Of a stretch of 64,000 nt of DNA, positions 17,431 to 25,696 are shown piece by piece. The notes beneath the pieces are model-generated. The model saw only the letters and a list, made by a program, of their open reading frames with translations. It was not told where the DNA came from and ran no database searches. The translations under genes and the position numbers were made by a program. Numbering within the stretch: the first letter of the stretch is position 1; each line of letters opens with the position of its first letter. The DNA is from Mycolicibacterium rhodesiae NBB3 (lineage in GTDB: Bacteria; Actinomycetota; Actinomycetes; Mycobacteriales; Mycobacteriaceae), in NCBI RefSeq assembly GCF_000230895.2, contig NC_016604.1:2604001-2668000 (forward strand), written 5' to 3'.

Positions 17431-17886
17431 CTAGCCGGCCATGGTGGAGTTCGGTGCGTGCCAGTCGGTCGAGACGAAGCGGTGACGGATCAGCCATTCA
17501 GTGTCTTCTGGCGAGCCGACTGGGACGAACACGTCGCGGTAGCGGCCGTAATGGTCGAGGCCGATCTCGGTGACGACGGTGAAGTAGCAGGCGACCTCGG
17601 CCCGCTCGGGCGTCATCTCGGTGAACCGGATGTTCGTCACACTGTGACGAACGATGCGCCGCACACCCGATTCCTCGGCCACCGCATTCGGTGATGCGAC
17701 TGCGCCGCCGAGGAACTCGACGATCGCCTCCCGTCCGCGCACCGGCGTACCGCCCCGCAGCTCGAGCTCGCCGTCGGTGCAGAACGACGAGGCGAGCTCC
17801 GGCAGCCGCATCGCATCGCCGGACCAGTTGTAGCGGGCCAGCGTGTCGCGGATGTGCTCACGCGCCGAAAGCTCCCAAAGTTCCAT
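17431..17886 (-). CDS. SnoaL-like/NTF2-fold protein
   Basis: A 151-residue protein of the SnoaL_4 kind: SAREHIRDTLARYNWSGDA at the N-terminus, a DGELELRGGTPVRGREAIVEFL segment in two overlapping parts (residues 37-60), and a closing VACYFTVVTEIGLDHYGRYRD strand. The family includes hydroxylating-dioxygenase beta-like, dehydratase and binding proteins. It is convergent with mceF and divergent from the SRPBCC gene at 17918. It is different from the SnoaL-like protein at 1553-2008. Function unknown. Confidence 0.8.
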   Translation of the reverse strand: MELWELSAREHIRDTLARYNWSGDAMRLPELASSFCTDGELELRGGTPVRGREAIVEFLGGAVASPNAVAEESGVRRIVRHSVTNIRFTEMTPERAEVACYFTVVTEIGLDHYGRYRDVFVPVGSPEDTEWLIRHRFVSTDWHAPNSTMAG

Positions 17887-17917
17887 ACGGGCAACCGTAT
17901 CGGGCTAGGGTCGCGCC

Positions 17918-18361
17918 ATGGCTACCAGCGATTCCCGCGAGGTCGTGATCGAGGCAAGTCCCGAGGAGGTCCTCGACGTCATCGCCGACGTCGAAGCGAC
18001 GCCAGATTGGTCATCCCAGTACCAGAGCGCCGAGATCCTGGAGTCCTACGACGACGGCAGGCCGCGCCGGGTCAAGATGAAGGTGAAATCCGCCGGTATC
18101 ACCGACGAACAGGTCATCGAATACACCTGGACCGACAGCAAGGTCAGCTGGACGCTCATCAGTGCCAGTGCGCTGAAGTCGCAGGATGCGTCGTACACGC
18201 TGACTCCCGACGGAGACAAGACCAAGGTCAAGTTCGACATCAAAATCGATCTGTCGGTGCCGATGCCCGGGTTCGTGCTGAAGCGCGCGATGAAGGGTGC
18301 GATGGAAACCGCCACCGATGGGTTGCGCAAGCAGGTGCTGAAGGTGAAGAAGGGCGGCTGA
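17918..18361 (+). CDS. SRPBCC-family (START-like) protein, first tandem copy
   Basis: A 147-residue START-like hydrophobic-ligand-binding protein. It opens with the strand SREVVIEASPEEVLDVIADV and has PDWSSQYQS near residue 31 and a C-terminal helix (ETATDGLRKQVLKVKKGG) that closes the cavity in this fold. Members bind or cyclise lipids and polyketides. It is the first of three head-to-tail paralogues (17918, 18401, 18878); a fourth lies at 21471. In H37Rv similar proteins (recalled as Rv0854, Rv0856, Rv0857) surround the far racemase gene, as here. Confidence 0.88.
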   Translation: MATSDSREVVIEASPEEVLDVIADVEATPDWSSQYQSAEILESYDDGRPRRVKMKVKSAGITDEQVIEYTWTDSKVSWTLISASALKSQDASYTLTPDGDKTKVKFDIKIDLSVPMPGFVLKRAMKGAMETATDGLRKQVLKVKKGG

Positions 18362-18400
18362 CGGGGTTTCGCAGGCGCGCACCGGTGGAACTAAGCCGGC

Positions 18401-18844
18401 ATGGCTGTCACCGAAACACGCGAAGTCGTCATCGAGGCGACCCCCGCCGAGATCATGGACGTCTTGACTGATCTGGAGGCGTTGACCGACTGGTCACCGA
18501 CCCACCAGAAGGTCGAGGTGCTCGAGCGCGACGCGGAAGGACGACCGAGCAAGTCCAAGCAGGTCGTCAAGATCGTCGGCATCACCGACGAGCAGGTGCT
18601 CGACTACACCGTGTACGACGACGGTGTCGGCTGGACTCTCGTCAGCTCCAAGCAGCAGCGTGCCCAGACCGGTCGCTACACGCTGACGCCCGACGGGGAT
18701 TCGACGCAGGTGCGTTTCGAATTGACCGTCGATCCGACGGTTCCCGTGCCCGGTTTCCTGATCAAGCGCGGAGCCAAGGGTCTGATGGAGACCGCCACCG
18801 ACGGCCTGCGGAAGCGGGTGCTGAAGGTGAAGAAGGGCGACTAG
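18401..18844 (+). CDS. SRPBCC-family protein, second tandem copy
   Basis: A protein of 147 residues, closely similar to the next gene and more distantly to the previous one. It carries the same features: TREVVIEATPAEIMDVLTDL at the N-terminus, LTDWSPTHQKVEVLERD, then GRYTLTPDGDSTQVRFELTV and a helix ending in LKVKKGD. The ATG at 18401 is 39 bp after the first copy. Likely a small cytosolic lipid- or polyketide-binding protein; no catalytic residues can be assigned. Confidence 0.88.
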   Translation: MAVTETREVVIEATPAEIMDVLTDLEALTDWSPTHQKVEVLERDAEGRPSKSKQVVKIVGITDEQVLDYTVYDDGVGWTLVSSKQQRAQTGRYTLTPDGDSTQVRFELTVDPTVPVPGFLIKRGAKGLMETATDGLRKRVLKVKKGD

Positions 18845-18877
18845 AGCAGCCGGGCGCACCGGTGGAAATGAGCCGGC

Positions 18878-19321
18878 ATGGGTGTCACCGAAACCCGCGA
18901 GGTCGTCATCGAGGCGACTCCCGCCGAGATCATGAAGGTTCTGATTGATCTGGAGAGGTTGCCAGACTGGTCTCCGATCCATCGGAAGGTGGAGGTGCTC
19001 GTGCGCGACGCGGCGGGACACCCGCGCAAGTCCAAGGAGGTCGTCAAAGTCCTCGGCATCACCGACGAGCTGGTGCTCGACTACACCGTGTATGACGACG
19101 GTGTCGGCTCAACTCTCATCAGCTCCAATCAGCAGCGTGCCCAGACCGGTCGCTACACACTGACGCCCGACGGTGACTCGACGACGGTGCGCTTCGAATT
19201 GACCGTCGACCCAATAGTTCCCGTACCCAAGTTCGTCCTCAAGCCGGCGGTGAAAGCTGCCATGCGGGCGGCTACCGACGGCCTGCGTCAGCAGGTGCTG
19301 AAGGTGAAGAGGGACGGCTAG
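18878..19321 (+). CDS. SRPBCC-family protein, third tandem copy
   Basis: A protein of 147 residues, evidently the product of a recent duplication of the preceding gene. It diverges mainly in the C-terminal helix, where PAVKAAMRAATDGLRQQ replaces the more acidic-polar version, and at the tryptophan of DDGVGWTL, which is Ser here. This could change ligand contacts. It ends in a 4-bp convergent overlap with the transporter gene at 19318-20277. Confidence 0.87.
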   Translation: MGVTETREVVIEATPAEIMKVLIDLERLPDWSPIHRKVEVLVRDAAGHPRKSKEVVKVLGITDELVLDYTVYDDGVGSTLISSNQQRAQTGRYTLTPDGDSTTVRFELTVDPIVPVPKFVLKPAVKAAMRAATDGLRQQVLKVKRDG

Positions 19322-20277
19322 AGCTGCCGGTCCAACTCATCGGGTTCGGCGATGGTGAGGACGGCGTCGACGATGTAGTCGTCGGCCTGCAACTCGGTTT
19401 CCAGCTTCCGGAGCGTGCGCGCGATCTGCGACTCGGCCGCGTCGCCCTTCAGATCGACGCTGGCGACCAGAAACAGCTGCTTCGGTCCGACGAACACCAA
19501 TCGGATGAAACGCACCGCCGTCACCTCGGGCAACGCCAGGATGCGGGCGGTAGCCGCCTCGCGCAGCTGCGAGCTGGCAGGCTCCCCGACGATGAAGCGG
19601 CGGTTGCGGTCGATGAGAACCACCGCGATGACGCCGAGCAGCAGTCCGACCAGGATCGAGCCGACGGCGTCCCATGCGGCGTTGCCGGTCAACTGGTGCA
19701 ACCCGATTCCCAAGGTGGCCAACAGGATTCCGATCAACGCCGCAGTGTCTTCGGCGAACACCGCGCGCGTTGTCGGATCCGATGTGTCGAGTACGTGATC
19801 GAGCAGATCGCGGTCGAACTGGTGCGCCTCACCGCGCAGTTGCCGGACCGCCTGTAGCAGTGACACCGATTCCAGGGCGAACGCGATGGCGAGCACGATG
19901 TACGCGACGAGGTAGTCCTGGTGGCCGGACTCTCCGTGTATCAGTTCGGTCACTCCGTGCCACACCGACAGCGAACCGCCGACCACGAACAGTCCGACCG
20001 CGGCCAGCAACGACCAGACGTACGCCTCGCGGCCGTACCCCAAGGGCCGATCCGCATCCGGCGGACGCTTGCTCCTGCGGTTGGCGATCGCAAGCAGTCC
20101 CTGGTTGCCTGCGTCGGCCCACGAATGCGCGGACTCGGCGGCCATCGAGGCCGAACCCGTCAGGAGCGCCGCGACCGTCTTGGCGACAGCGACGGCCAGA
20201 TTGGCGCCGAATGCAATGAGGACAGTGACCGTGCTTTCGCCGGACGAGTCCGCGGGCGCACCGGTTCTTTCGGACAT
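19318..20277 (-). CDS. Cation diffusion facilitator (CDF) family transporter
   Basis: A 319-residue membrane protein from ATG 20277. Six helices are visible, beginning with VTVLIAFGANLAVAVAKTVA. The CDF signature includes SASMAAESAHSWADAGNQGL (residues 42-61), with the metal-site residues near H51 and D55, and a second half-site in the FAEDTAALIGILLATLG helix (DTAAL). A C-terminal cytosolic domain of about 100 residues follows. CDF proteins export Zn, Fe or Mn by proton antiport. The first metal site has H in SAHSWAD rather than the SxxHxxxD of classical zinc exporters, so selectivity is uncertain. Confidence 0.88.
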   Translation of the reverse strand: MSERTGAPADSSGESTVTVLIAFGANLAVAVAKTVAALLTGSASMAAESAHSWADAGNQGLLAIANRRSKRPPDADRPLGYGREAYVWSLLAAVGLFVVGGSLSVWHGVTELIHGESGHQDYLVAYIVLAIAFALESVSLLQAVRQLRGEAHQFDRDLLDHVLDTSDPTTRAVFAEDTAALIGILLATLGIGLHQLTGNAAWDAVGSILVGLLLGVIAVVLIDRNRRFIVGEPASSQLREAATARILALPEVTAVRFIRLVFVGPKQLFLVASVDLKGDAAESQIARTLRKLETELQADDYIVDAVLTIAEPDELDRQL

Positions 20278-20337
20278 CTCTGAAGTGTCGGCATTCTGTG
20301 TCGGCCGCAAACGAGGACGCTGAGTTACGTTGCTTCG

Positions 20338-21417
20338 ATGACGAACACGGGACCCCTGGCTGGGGTGAAGGTCATCGAGCTCGGCGGTATCGGGCCTGGA
20401 CCGCACGCTGCGATGGTGCTCGCCGATCTGGGCGCCGACGTCGTTCGGGTGCGCCGGCCGGGAGGGCTGGCGATGCCCGCCGAGAACGTCGACCTGATGC
20501 ACCGCGGTAAACGAACCGTGGACCTCGACGTCAAGAAGGATCCGCAGGCGCTGCTCGACCTCGCTGCCAAGGCGGACGTCCTGCTCGACTGTTTCAGGCC
20601 CGGCACCTGTGAACGACTCGGCATCGGCCCGGACGATTGTGCTGCGGTCAACCCGCGACTCGTCTTCGCGCGGATCACCGGCTGGGGGCAGGACGGCCCA
20701 CTCGCGATGACCGCCGGTCACGACATCAACTACCTCTCGCAAACCGGTGCGTTGTCGGCCATCGGATTTCGTGACCGGCCGCCGGTCGCGCCGCTGAATC
20801 TGGTGGCCGACTTCGGCGGTGGGTCGATGCTCGTGCTGCTGGGCATCGTCACGGCGCTCTACGAACGTGAGCATTCCGGCAAGGGCCAGGTGATCGACGC
20901 TGCGATGGTCGACGGCGTCAGCATTCTGGCGCAGATGATGTGGACGATAAAGGCGGGTGGGACCCTCAAGGACGAGCGTGAGTCGTTCATGCTCGATGGC
21001 GGTGCACCGTTCTATCGCACCTACGAAACCGCGGACGGCAAGTACATGGCCGTCGGTTCGATCGAGCCGCAGTTCTTCGCGCAACTGCTCGACGGTCTCG
21101 GCTTGTCACCCGACGACGTGCCCGGCCAATTCGACGTCGCGGCCTACCCCGAGATGCGCAGGGTCTTCACCGAACGGTTCGCGAGCAAGACCCGCGACGG
21201 CTGGACCGCCGTGTTCGCGGGCACCGATGCGTGCGTGACGCCGGTGCTCACCTGGACCGAAGCCGCGCACAACGAGCATCTGCTGGCGCGGTCCACGGTG
21301 ATCACGGCCCATGGCGTCGAGCAGGCCGCCCCGGCGCCGCGCTTCTCCCGCACCCCGGCGGGCCCCGTCGGAACCCCGCCGCAGCAGGCCACGCCCGTCG
21401 ACCGGATCGGCTGGTGA
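20338..21417 (+). CDS. far: Acyl-CoA racemase/CoA-transferase family III (AMACR-like)
   Basis: A 359-residue member of the CaiB/BaiF family, closest to alpha-methylacyl-CoA racemases: GGIGPGPHAAMVLADLGADV at residues 16-35, the catalytic pair H128 (TAGHDINYLS) and D158 (VADFGGGSM), and E243 (SIEPQFFAQ), all aligned with the residues known in M. tuberculosis MCR. It epimerises the alpha-methyl of branched acyl-CoA so that it can enter beta-oxidation, in line with the fadA/fadB pair 3 kb away. The symbol is by synteny with far (Rv0855, recalled); it may equally be named mcr. Confidence 0.87.
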   Translation: MTNTGPLAGVKVIELGGIGPGPHAAMVLADLGADVVRVRRPGGLAMPAENVDLMHRGKRTVDLDVKKDPQALLDLAAKADVLLDCFRPGTCERLGIGPDDCAAVNPRLVFARITGWGQDGPLAMTAGHDINYLSQTGALSAIGFRDRPPVAPLNLVADFGGGSMLVLLGIVTALYEREHSGKGQVIDAAMVDGVSILAQMMWTIKAGGTLKDERESFMLDGGAPFYRTYETADGKYMAVGSIEPQFFAQLLDGLGLSPDDVPGQFDVAAYPEMRRVFTERFASKTRDGWTAVFAGTDACVTPVLTWTEAAHNEHLLARSTVITAHGVEQAAPAPRFSRTPAGPVGTPPQQATPVDRIGW

Positions 21418-21456
21418 TTAGCTGCAAAATCTATTAAATGAGGCACGCAAGGTGGT

Positions 21457-21462
21457 TATGAT
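21457..21462 (+). promoter_or_regulatory. Candidate -10 element before the fourth SRPBCC gene
   Basis: TATGAT lies 8 bases upstream of the ATG at 21471, in an unusually AT-rich 53-bp gap (for example AAAATCTATTAAATG). The spacing suggests a leaderless transcript. No good -35 hexamer is seen. Confidence 0.45.
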
Positions 21463-21470
21463 TTGCCACT

Positions 21471-21914
21471 ATGACCGTCCGCGCGTCGAGAGAGGTGGTT
21501 TTCGACGCCTCGCCTGAAGCGATCCTGGACGCGCTCGCCGATATCGAAGCCGTGCCGTCGTGGTCGCCGTTGCACAAGCACACCGAAGTATTGGACCGCC
21601 ATCCAGATGGCAGACCGCATCACGTCAAGGCGACGTTTCGCATCATGGGGATCACCGACAAGGAACTGCTCGAGTACCACTGGGGTGATGACTGGATGGT
21701 GTGGGACGCCACCGAAACCGGTCAGCAGCGGGGCCAGCATGCCGAGTACAACCTCACCCCGGAGGGCGACGGTAGGACGCGGGTGCGGTTCGACATCATC
21801 ATGGATCTGGCCACGCCGGTTCCCCGGTTTCTCATCCGCCGGGGCAAGAAAATGGTGCTGGACATCGCGACCGAGTCCCTCCGGCAGCGCGTGATGGCCG
21901 GCGGCACGGCGTAA
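21471..21914 (+). CDS. SRPBCC-family protein, fourth paralogue
   Basis: A protein of 147 residues, same length and fold as the three tandem genes: SREVVFDASPEAILDALADI at the N-terminus, VPSWSPLHKHTEVLDRHPDG, then EYNLTPEGDGRTRVRFDIIM and a terminal helix. It is separated from them by the transporter and racemase genes. H37Rv has the same distribution around far (recalled). It lies 11 bp from the convergent dapC. Confidence 0.87.
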   Translation: MTVRASREVVFDASPEAILDALADIEAVPSWSPLHKHTEVLDRHPDGRPHHVKATFRIMGITDKELLEYHWGDDWMVWDATETGQQRGQHAEYNLTPEGDGRTRVRFDIIMDLATPVPRFLIRRGKKMVLDIATESLRQRVMAGGTA

Positions 21915-21925
21915 GGGTCGGCGAC

Positions 21926-23092
21926 TTACGCCAGCGCACCGAGCCGGCGGATCGCCTCGTCGAGGGTGTCGTCCCGTTTGCAGAAGGCGAAGCGCACCAA
22001 GTGGTTCCACTGCGCGAAGTGCGGACCGTGCGGATCGCAGAACGCCGACATCGGAATCGCCGCCACCCCCGTCTTCTCGGGTAGTTCGGCGCAGAACGTC
22101 GCGCTGTCGTCGTAGCCGAGCGGCCGCGGGTCGGCGCACACGAAGTAGGTGCCGTAGCTGTCGTGCACCTCGAAGCCGATGTCCGCCAACGCGGCGCTGA
22201 GCTTGTCCCGCTTGGCCTGCAGCGAATCACGCAGCGCGTGCACCCATGCCTCTTCGGTGTTGAGCGCATGCGCGACGGCGGGCTGGAAAGGAGCACCGCC
22301 GACGTAGGACAGATACTGCTTGGCCGCGCGCACGCCTTTGATGAGTTCCGATGGGCCGCAAACCCATCCGATCTTCCAGCCGGTGACGTTGAACATCTTG
22401 GCCGCACTCGAGATCGTGACCGTCCGTTCGGCCATGCCGGGATAGTTCGCGAGTGGAAGGTGGCGGCGACCGTCAAACACCAAATGCTCGTAGACCTCGT
22501 CGGTGATCACCAGGAGGTCGGCTTCCACGGCAAGCTCGGCGAGCGCCTTCAATTCGGCGTCGGTGGCGACCATTCCCGTCGGGTTGTGCGGCGAGTTGAC
22601 GATCAGCGCTTTGGTCTTCGGCGTCACGGCCCGGCGCAGTGCGTCGACGTCGATGGCGAAGCCGCCCCCGGCCGAGACCATCGGCACCGCGCGCCGCTCG
22701 CAACCCGCCATCGCGAGGACGGGGGAGTACGAGTCGTAGAACGGCTCGATCAACAACACTTCCGAACCGGGTTCCACCAGACCGAGGACGGCGGCGGCGA
22801 TTCCCTCGGTGGCGCCGACGGTCACCAACACCTCGGTGTCGGGGTCGTACTCGGTGCCGAAGTTGCGCTTGCGTTGCTCGGCGATCGCCTCGCGCAGCGG
22901 CGCGATTCCCAGCCCCGGCGGGTACTGGTTGACGCCCTCTGCGATCGCGTTCTCGGCGGCCTTGAGCATCGCCGGCGGACCGTCCTCGTCGGGGAACCCC
23001 TGGCCCAGATTCACGGCGCCGATACGCGCGGCCAGTGCCGACATCTCGGCGAAGATGGTCACCGCGTAGGGCTGCAGACGGCGGACTGTCAT
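21926..23092 (-). CDS. dapC: N-succinyldiaminopimelate aminotransferase DapC
   Basis: A 388-residue PLP fold-type I class I/II aminotransferase, close to M. tuberculosis DapC (Rv0858c): it starts MTVRRLQPYAVTIFAEMSAL and has NLGQGFPDEDGPP at 28-40, NSPHNPTG at 166-173, the Schiff-base lysine K232 in SSAAKMF, and the carboxylate-binding arginine in NHLVRFAF. It converts N-succinyl-2-amino-6-ketopimelate to N-succinyl-LL-diaminopimelate in lysine/peptidoglycan synthesis. The ATG at 23092 is the start that matches the family. Confidence 0.93.
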   Translation of the reverse strand: MTVRRLQPYAVTIFAEMSALAARIGAVNLGQGFPDEDGPPAMLKAAENAIAEGVNQYPPGLGIAPLREAIAEQRKRNFGTEYDPDTEVLVTVGATEGIAAAVLGLVEPGSEVLLIEPFYDSYSPVLAMAGCERRAVPMVSAGGGFAIDVDALRRAVTPKTKALIVNSPHNPTGMVATDAELKALAELAVEADLLVITDEVYEHLVFDGRRHLPLANYPGMAERTVTISSAAKMFNVTGWKIGWVCGPSELIKGVRAAKQYLSYVGGAPFQPAVAHALNTEEAWVHALRDSLQAKRDKLSAALADIGFEVHDSYGTYFVCADPRPLGYDDSATFCAELPEKTGVAAIPMSAFCDPHGPHFAQWNHLVRFAFCKRDDTLDEAIRRLGALA

Positions 23093-23146
23093 GGGTTTCG
23101 AGCGTAGGCGAGGAATGAAAGCGGACTCGACAGCGCTTACTGCGGC

Positions 23147-24253
23147 GTGGCCTTCCAACTCGATTCCGATGCGTCCCTGTTGAAACCGGTGCGAATCGGC
23201 GACGTCGTCGCCCCCAACCGGATCTTCATGGCTCCGTTGACGAGATCGCGTGCACACGCCGACGGCACGCCCTCTGACCTGGCGACCGTGTACTACGCGC
23301 AGCGCGCGGCCGCGGGCCTGATCATCAGCGAGGCGACCGCGGTGTCCGAGGCGGCCAACGGGGCATATGTGAACACTCCCGGCATGTACATCGACCGCCA
23401 TCAGGAGCAGTGGGCGGAGATCGCCGGCGCCGTGCACGAGGCAGGCGGCCGGATGTTCGTCCAGCTCTGGCACGTCGGCCGAATGGGCCATCCGGACATT
23501 AGCGGCGCCGAGACCGTCGCGCCGTCCGCGATCGCCGCGAACATGGCGGCGCACACCCCGAGCGGCAAGAGCCCGCTTCCGGTGCCGCGCGCCCTGCGCA
23601 CTGACGAGATCGCCGGCATCGTGGCCGACTTTCGTGCTGCCGCGCGTCGCGCTGTCGACGCGGGCATGGACGGAGTGGAGATTCACTCCGCCAACGGTTA
23701 TCTGCTGCACGAGTTCCTGTCCGATGTGACCAACCGTCGAGACGACTCTTACGGCGGGGCGCCGCACAACCGCGCGCGGTTGACGGCCGAAGTGGTCGAA
23801 GCCGTCGTCGACGAGATCGGCGCCGGACGCGTGGGTCTGCGGATTTCACCCGGCGGCTCCGCGGGTGACATGCGCGAGGTGGACGAGGTGTCGGCGTACG
23901 AGGAGTTGCTGACGCGAATCGCGCCGCTCGGCATCGCCTATCTGCACGTGCTGATCGATCCGACGACGCCGACCTTCGGGGCGCTGCGCGCGCTGTGGTC
24001 CGGCCCGTTCATCTTGAATACGGGCAGGGACACCGAGACCGACTTCTGCCAGCTGGAAAGTTTCGCGGAGTGGGGCGCGATCAGTGCAGCGACGGTTGGG
24101 CGCGCCTTTCTGGCCAATCCCGATCTGATCGACCGTCTGCTGCTGGGCGCCGAATTGAACACCCCGGACGTCGCGACGTTCTACGCGCCGGGACCGGTGG
24201 GATACATCGACTACCCGACGTTGGCCGAGCTCGAAGAGCCCCAGTCGGCCTGA
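23147..24253 (+). CDS. Old yellow enzyme family NADH:flavin oxidoreductase (ene-reductase)
   Basis: A 368-residue FMN-binding TIM barrel: LKPVRIGDVVAPNRIFMAPL at residues 12-31, QLWHVGRMGHPDISG near 106, the substrate-anchoring H-x-x-N pair in GVEIHSANGYLLHEFLS near 182, and the phosphate-binding IDYPTLAE end. OYE enzymes reduce activated C=C bonds with NAD(P)H. The GTG start at 23147 lacks a clear ribosome binding site; the next in-frame start would lose the first barrel strand. Divergent from dapC with only 54 bp between. Confidence 0.88.
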   Translation: MAFQLDSDASLLKPVRIGDVVAPNRIFMAPLTRSRAHADGTPSDLATVYYAQRAAAGLIISEATAVSEAANGAYVNTPGMYIDRHQEQWAEIAGAVHEAGGRMFVQLWHVGRMGHPDISGAETVAPSAIAANMAAHTPSGKSPLPVPRALRTDEIAGIVADFRAAARRAVDAGMDGVEIHSANGYLLHEFLSDVTNRRDDSYGGAPHNRARLTAEVVEAVVDEIGAGRVGLRISPGGSAGDMREVDEVSAYEELLTRIAPLGIAYLHVLIDPTTPTFGALRALWSGPFILNTGRDTETDFCQLESFAEWGAISAATVGRAFLANPDLIDRLLLGAELNTPDVATFYAPGPVGYIDYPTLAELEEPQSA

Positions 24254-24274
24254 CGCTGGCCGAATGCCGGTCGC

Positions 24275-24336
24275 AATGTCAGCCTGAGAGCGTCGTCGCG
24301 GATATATAGCCGCGACGGCGTGCTCAGCGCGACATT
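24275..24336. repeat. Large imperfect inverted repeat after the old yellow enzyme gene
   Basis: Two 27-base arms (24275-24301, 24310-24336) match at 21 positions around the 8-base loop ATATATAG. The seven inner pairs, GTCGCGG and CCGCGAC, are perfect. It may be a terminator or a member of a dispersed palindrome family. Confidence 0.65.
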
Positions 24337-24465
24337 GTGCAGGCGACATCGGTACTTAGACCGCCCAACCAACAGGTTGGCCGAGGCTGTTAGGCTGCGG
24401 GGAGAGGACAACCGCCCAGGTTGGGCAGGTCTCCCAACAACCCCATCTGAACAGGAAATATCTTC

Positions 24466-25677
24466 ATGTCTGAAGAAGCCTTCATCTACGAGGCGATTCG
24501 CACACCTCGCGGCAAGAACAAGAACGGCGCCCTCAACGAGGTCAAGCCGGTCAACCTGGTCGTCGGTCTGATCGACGAGCTGCGGACTCGCTTTCCTGAT
24601 CTGGACGAGAACCTGATCAGCGACCTCATCCTCGGCGTCGTCTCGCCCGTCGGCGACCAGGGCGGCGACATCGCCCGCACCGCGGCGTTGGTGGCCAAGC
24701 TGCCCGAGACCACCGGCGGCTTCCAGCTCAACCGTTTCTGCGCATCCGGCCTCGAGGCCGTCAACACCGCCGCACAGAAGGTCCGCTCCGGCTGGGACGA
24801 CCTGGTGCTGGCAGGCGGCGTCGAGTCGATGAGCCGCGTCCCGATGGGCTCCGACGGCGGTGCCTGGGCCACCGACCCCGAGACCAATTACCGCATTGGC
24901 TTCGTCCCGCAGGGCATCGGCGCCGACCTGATCGCGACCATCGAGGGCTTCTCCCGCGAGGACGTCGACCGCTACGCGCTGCGCAGCCAGGAGAAGGCCG
25001 CCGCGGCATGGTCGGGCGGATACTTCGCCAAGTCCGTCGTCCCGGTGAAGGACCAGAACGGGCTCGTCATCCTCGACCACGACGAGCACATGCGTGCCGA
25101 CACCACACTCGAGGGCCTTGGCCAGCTGAAGACCGCGTTCGACGGCATCGGCGCGATGGGCGGCTTCGACGATGTGGCGCTGCAGAAGTACCACAGCGTC
25201 GAGCGCATCAACCACGTCCACACCGGCGGCAACAGCTCGGGCATCGTCGACGGCGCCGCGCTGGTGCTGGTCGGCTCAGAAAGTGCGGGGAAGGCTCAAA
25301 ACCTGACCCCGCGCGCCCGCATCGTGGCGACCGCCACCAGCGGCGCCGATCCGGTCATCATGCTGACCGGCCCGACGCCGGCCACCAAGAAGGTGCTGGA
25401 TCGCGCCGGGCTGACGGTCGACGACATCGACCTGTTCGAGCTGAACGAGGCCTTCGCCTCGGTGGTGCTCAAGTTCCAGAAGGACCTGAACATCCCCGAC
25501 GAGAAGCTCAACGTCAACGGTGGCGCCATCGCGATGGGCCACCCGCTGGGCGCCACCGGCGCCATGATCACCGGAACCATGGTCGACGAGCTCGAGCGTC
25601 GCAATGCGCGGCGTGCGCTCGTCACGCTGTGCATCGGCGGCGGCATGGGCGTGGCCACCATCATCGAACGCGTCTAG
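24466..25677 (+). CDS. fadA: Acetyl-CoA C-acyltransferase (thiolase) FadA
   Basis: A 403-residue thiolase. The acylated cysteine is C92 in [12 protein letters not shown]359 in [15 protein letters not shown] and C389 in TLCIGGGMG complete the catalytic set. It cleaves 3-ketoacyl-CoA in beta-oxidation as the beta subunit of the trifunctional complex with FadB, whose gene follows by 19 bp. CAGGAAAT upstream of ATG 24466 serves as ribosome binding site. The preceding 212-bp gap is the probable promoter region and holds the inverted repeat at 24275-24336. Confidence 0.95.
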   Translation: MSEEAFIYEAIRTPRGKNKNGALNEVKPVNLVVGLIDELRTRFPDLDENLISDLILGVVSPVGDQGGDIARTAALVAKLPETTGGFQLNRFCASGLEAVNTAAQKVRSGWDDLVLAGGVESMSRVPMGSDGGAWATDPETNYRIGFVPQGIGADLIATIEGFSREDVDRYALRSQEKAAAAWSGGYFAKSVVPVKDQNGLVILDHDEHMRADTTLEGLGQLKTAFDGIGAMGGFDDVALQKYHSVERINHVHTGGNSSGIVDGAALVLVGSESAGKAQNLTPRARIVATATSGADPVIMLTGPTPATKKVLDRAGLTVDDIDLFELNEAFASVVLKFQKDLNIPDEKLNVNGGAIAMGHPLGATGAMITGTMVDELERRNARRALVTLCIGGGMGVATIIERV

Positions 25678-25696
25678 TCGGGAGAAGACCATCCAA

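Larger units (their letters stand above)
18377..19321 (+). repeat. Tandem duplication, two 468-bp units (18377-18844 and 18854-19321)
   Basis: Both units start with GCGCACCGGTGGAA, continue into a near-identical leader with a GCCGGCATG start, and each encodes a 147-residue SRPBCC protein. Offset is exactly 477 bp. By eye the proteins are about three quarters identical, with long identical runs such as QQRAQTGRYTLTPDGDST. Confidence 0.85.

Noticed and set aside
18401-19321. Assembly artefact causing the tandem SRPBCC genes
   Set aside because: The copies differ at many positions and each has a distinct C-terminus, so they are not duplicated reads.
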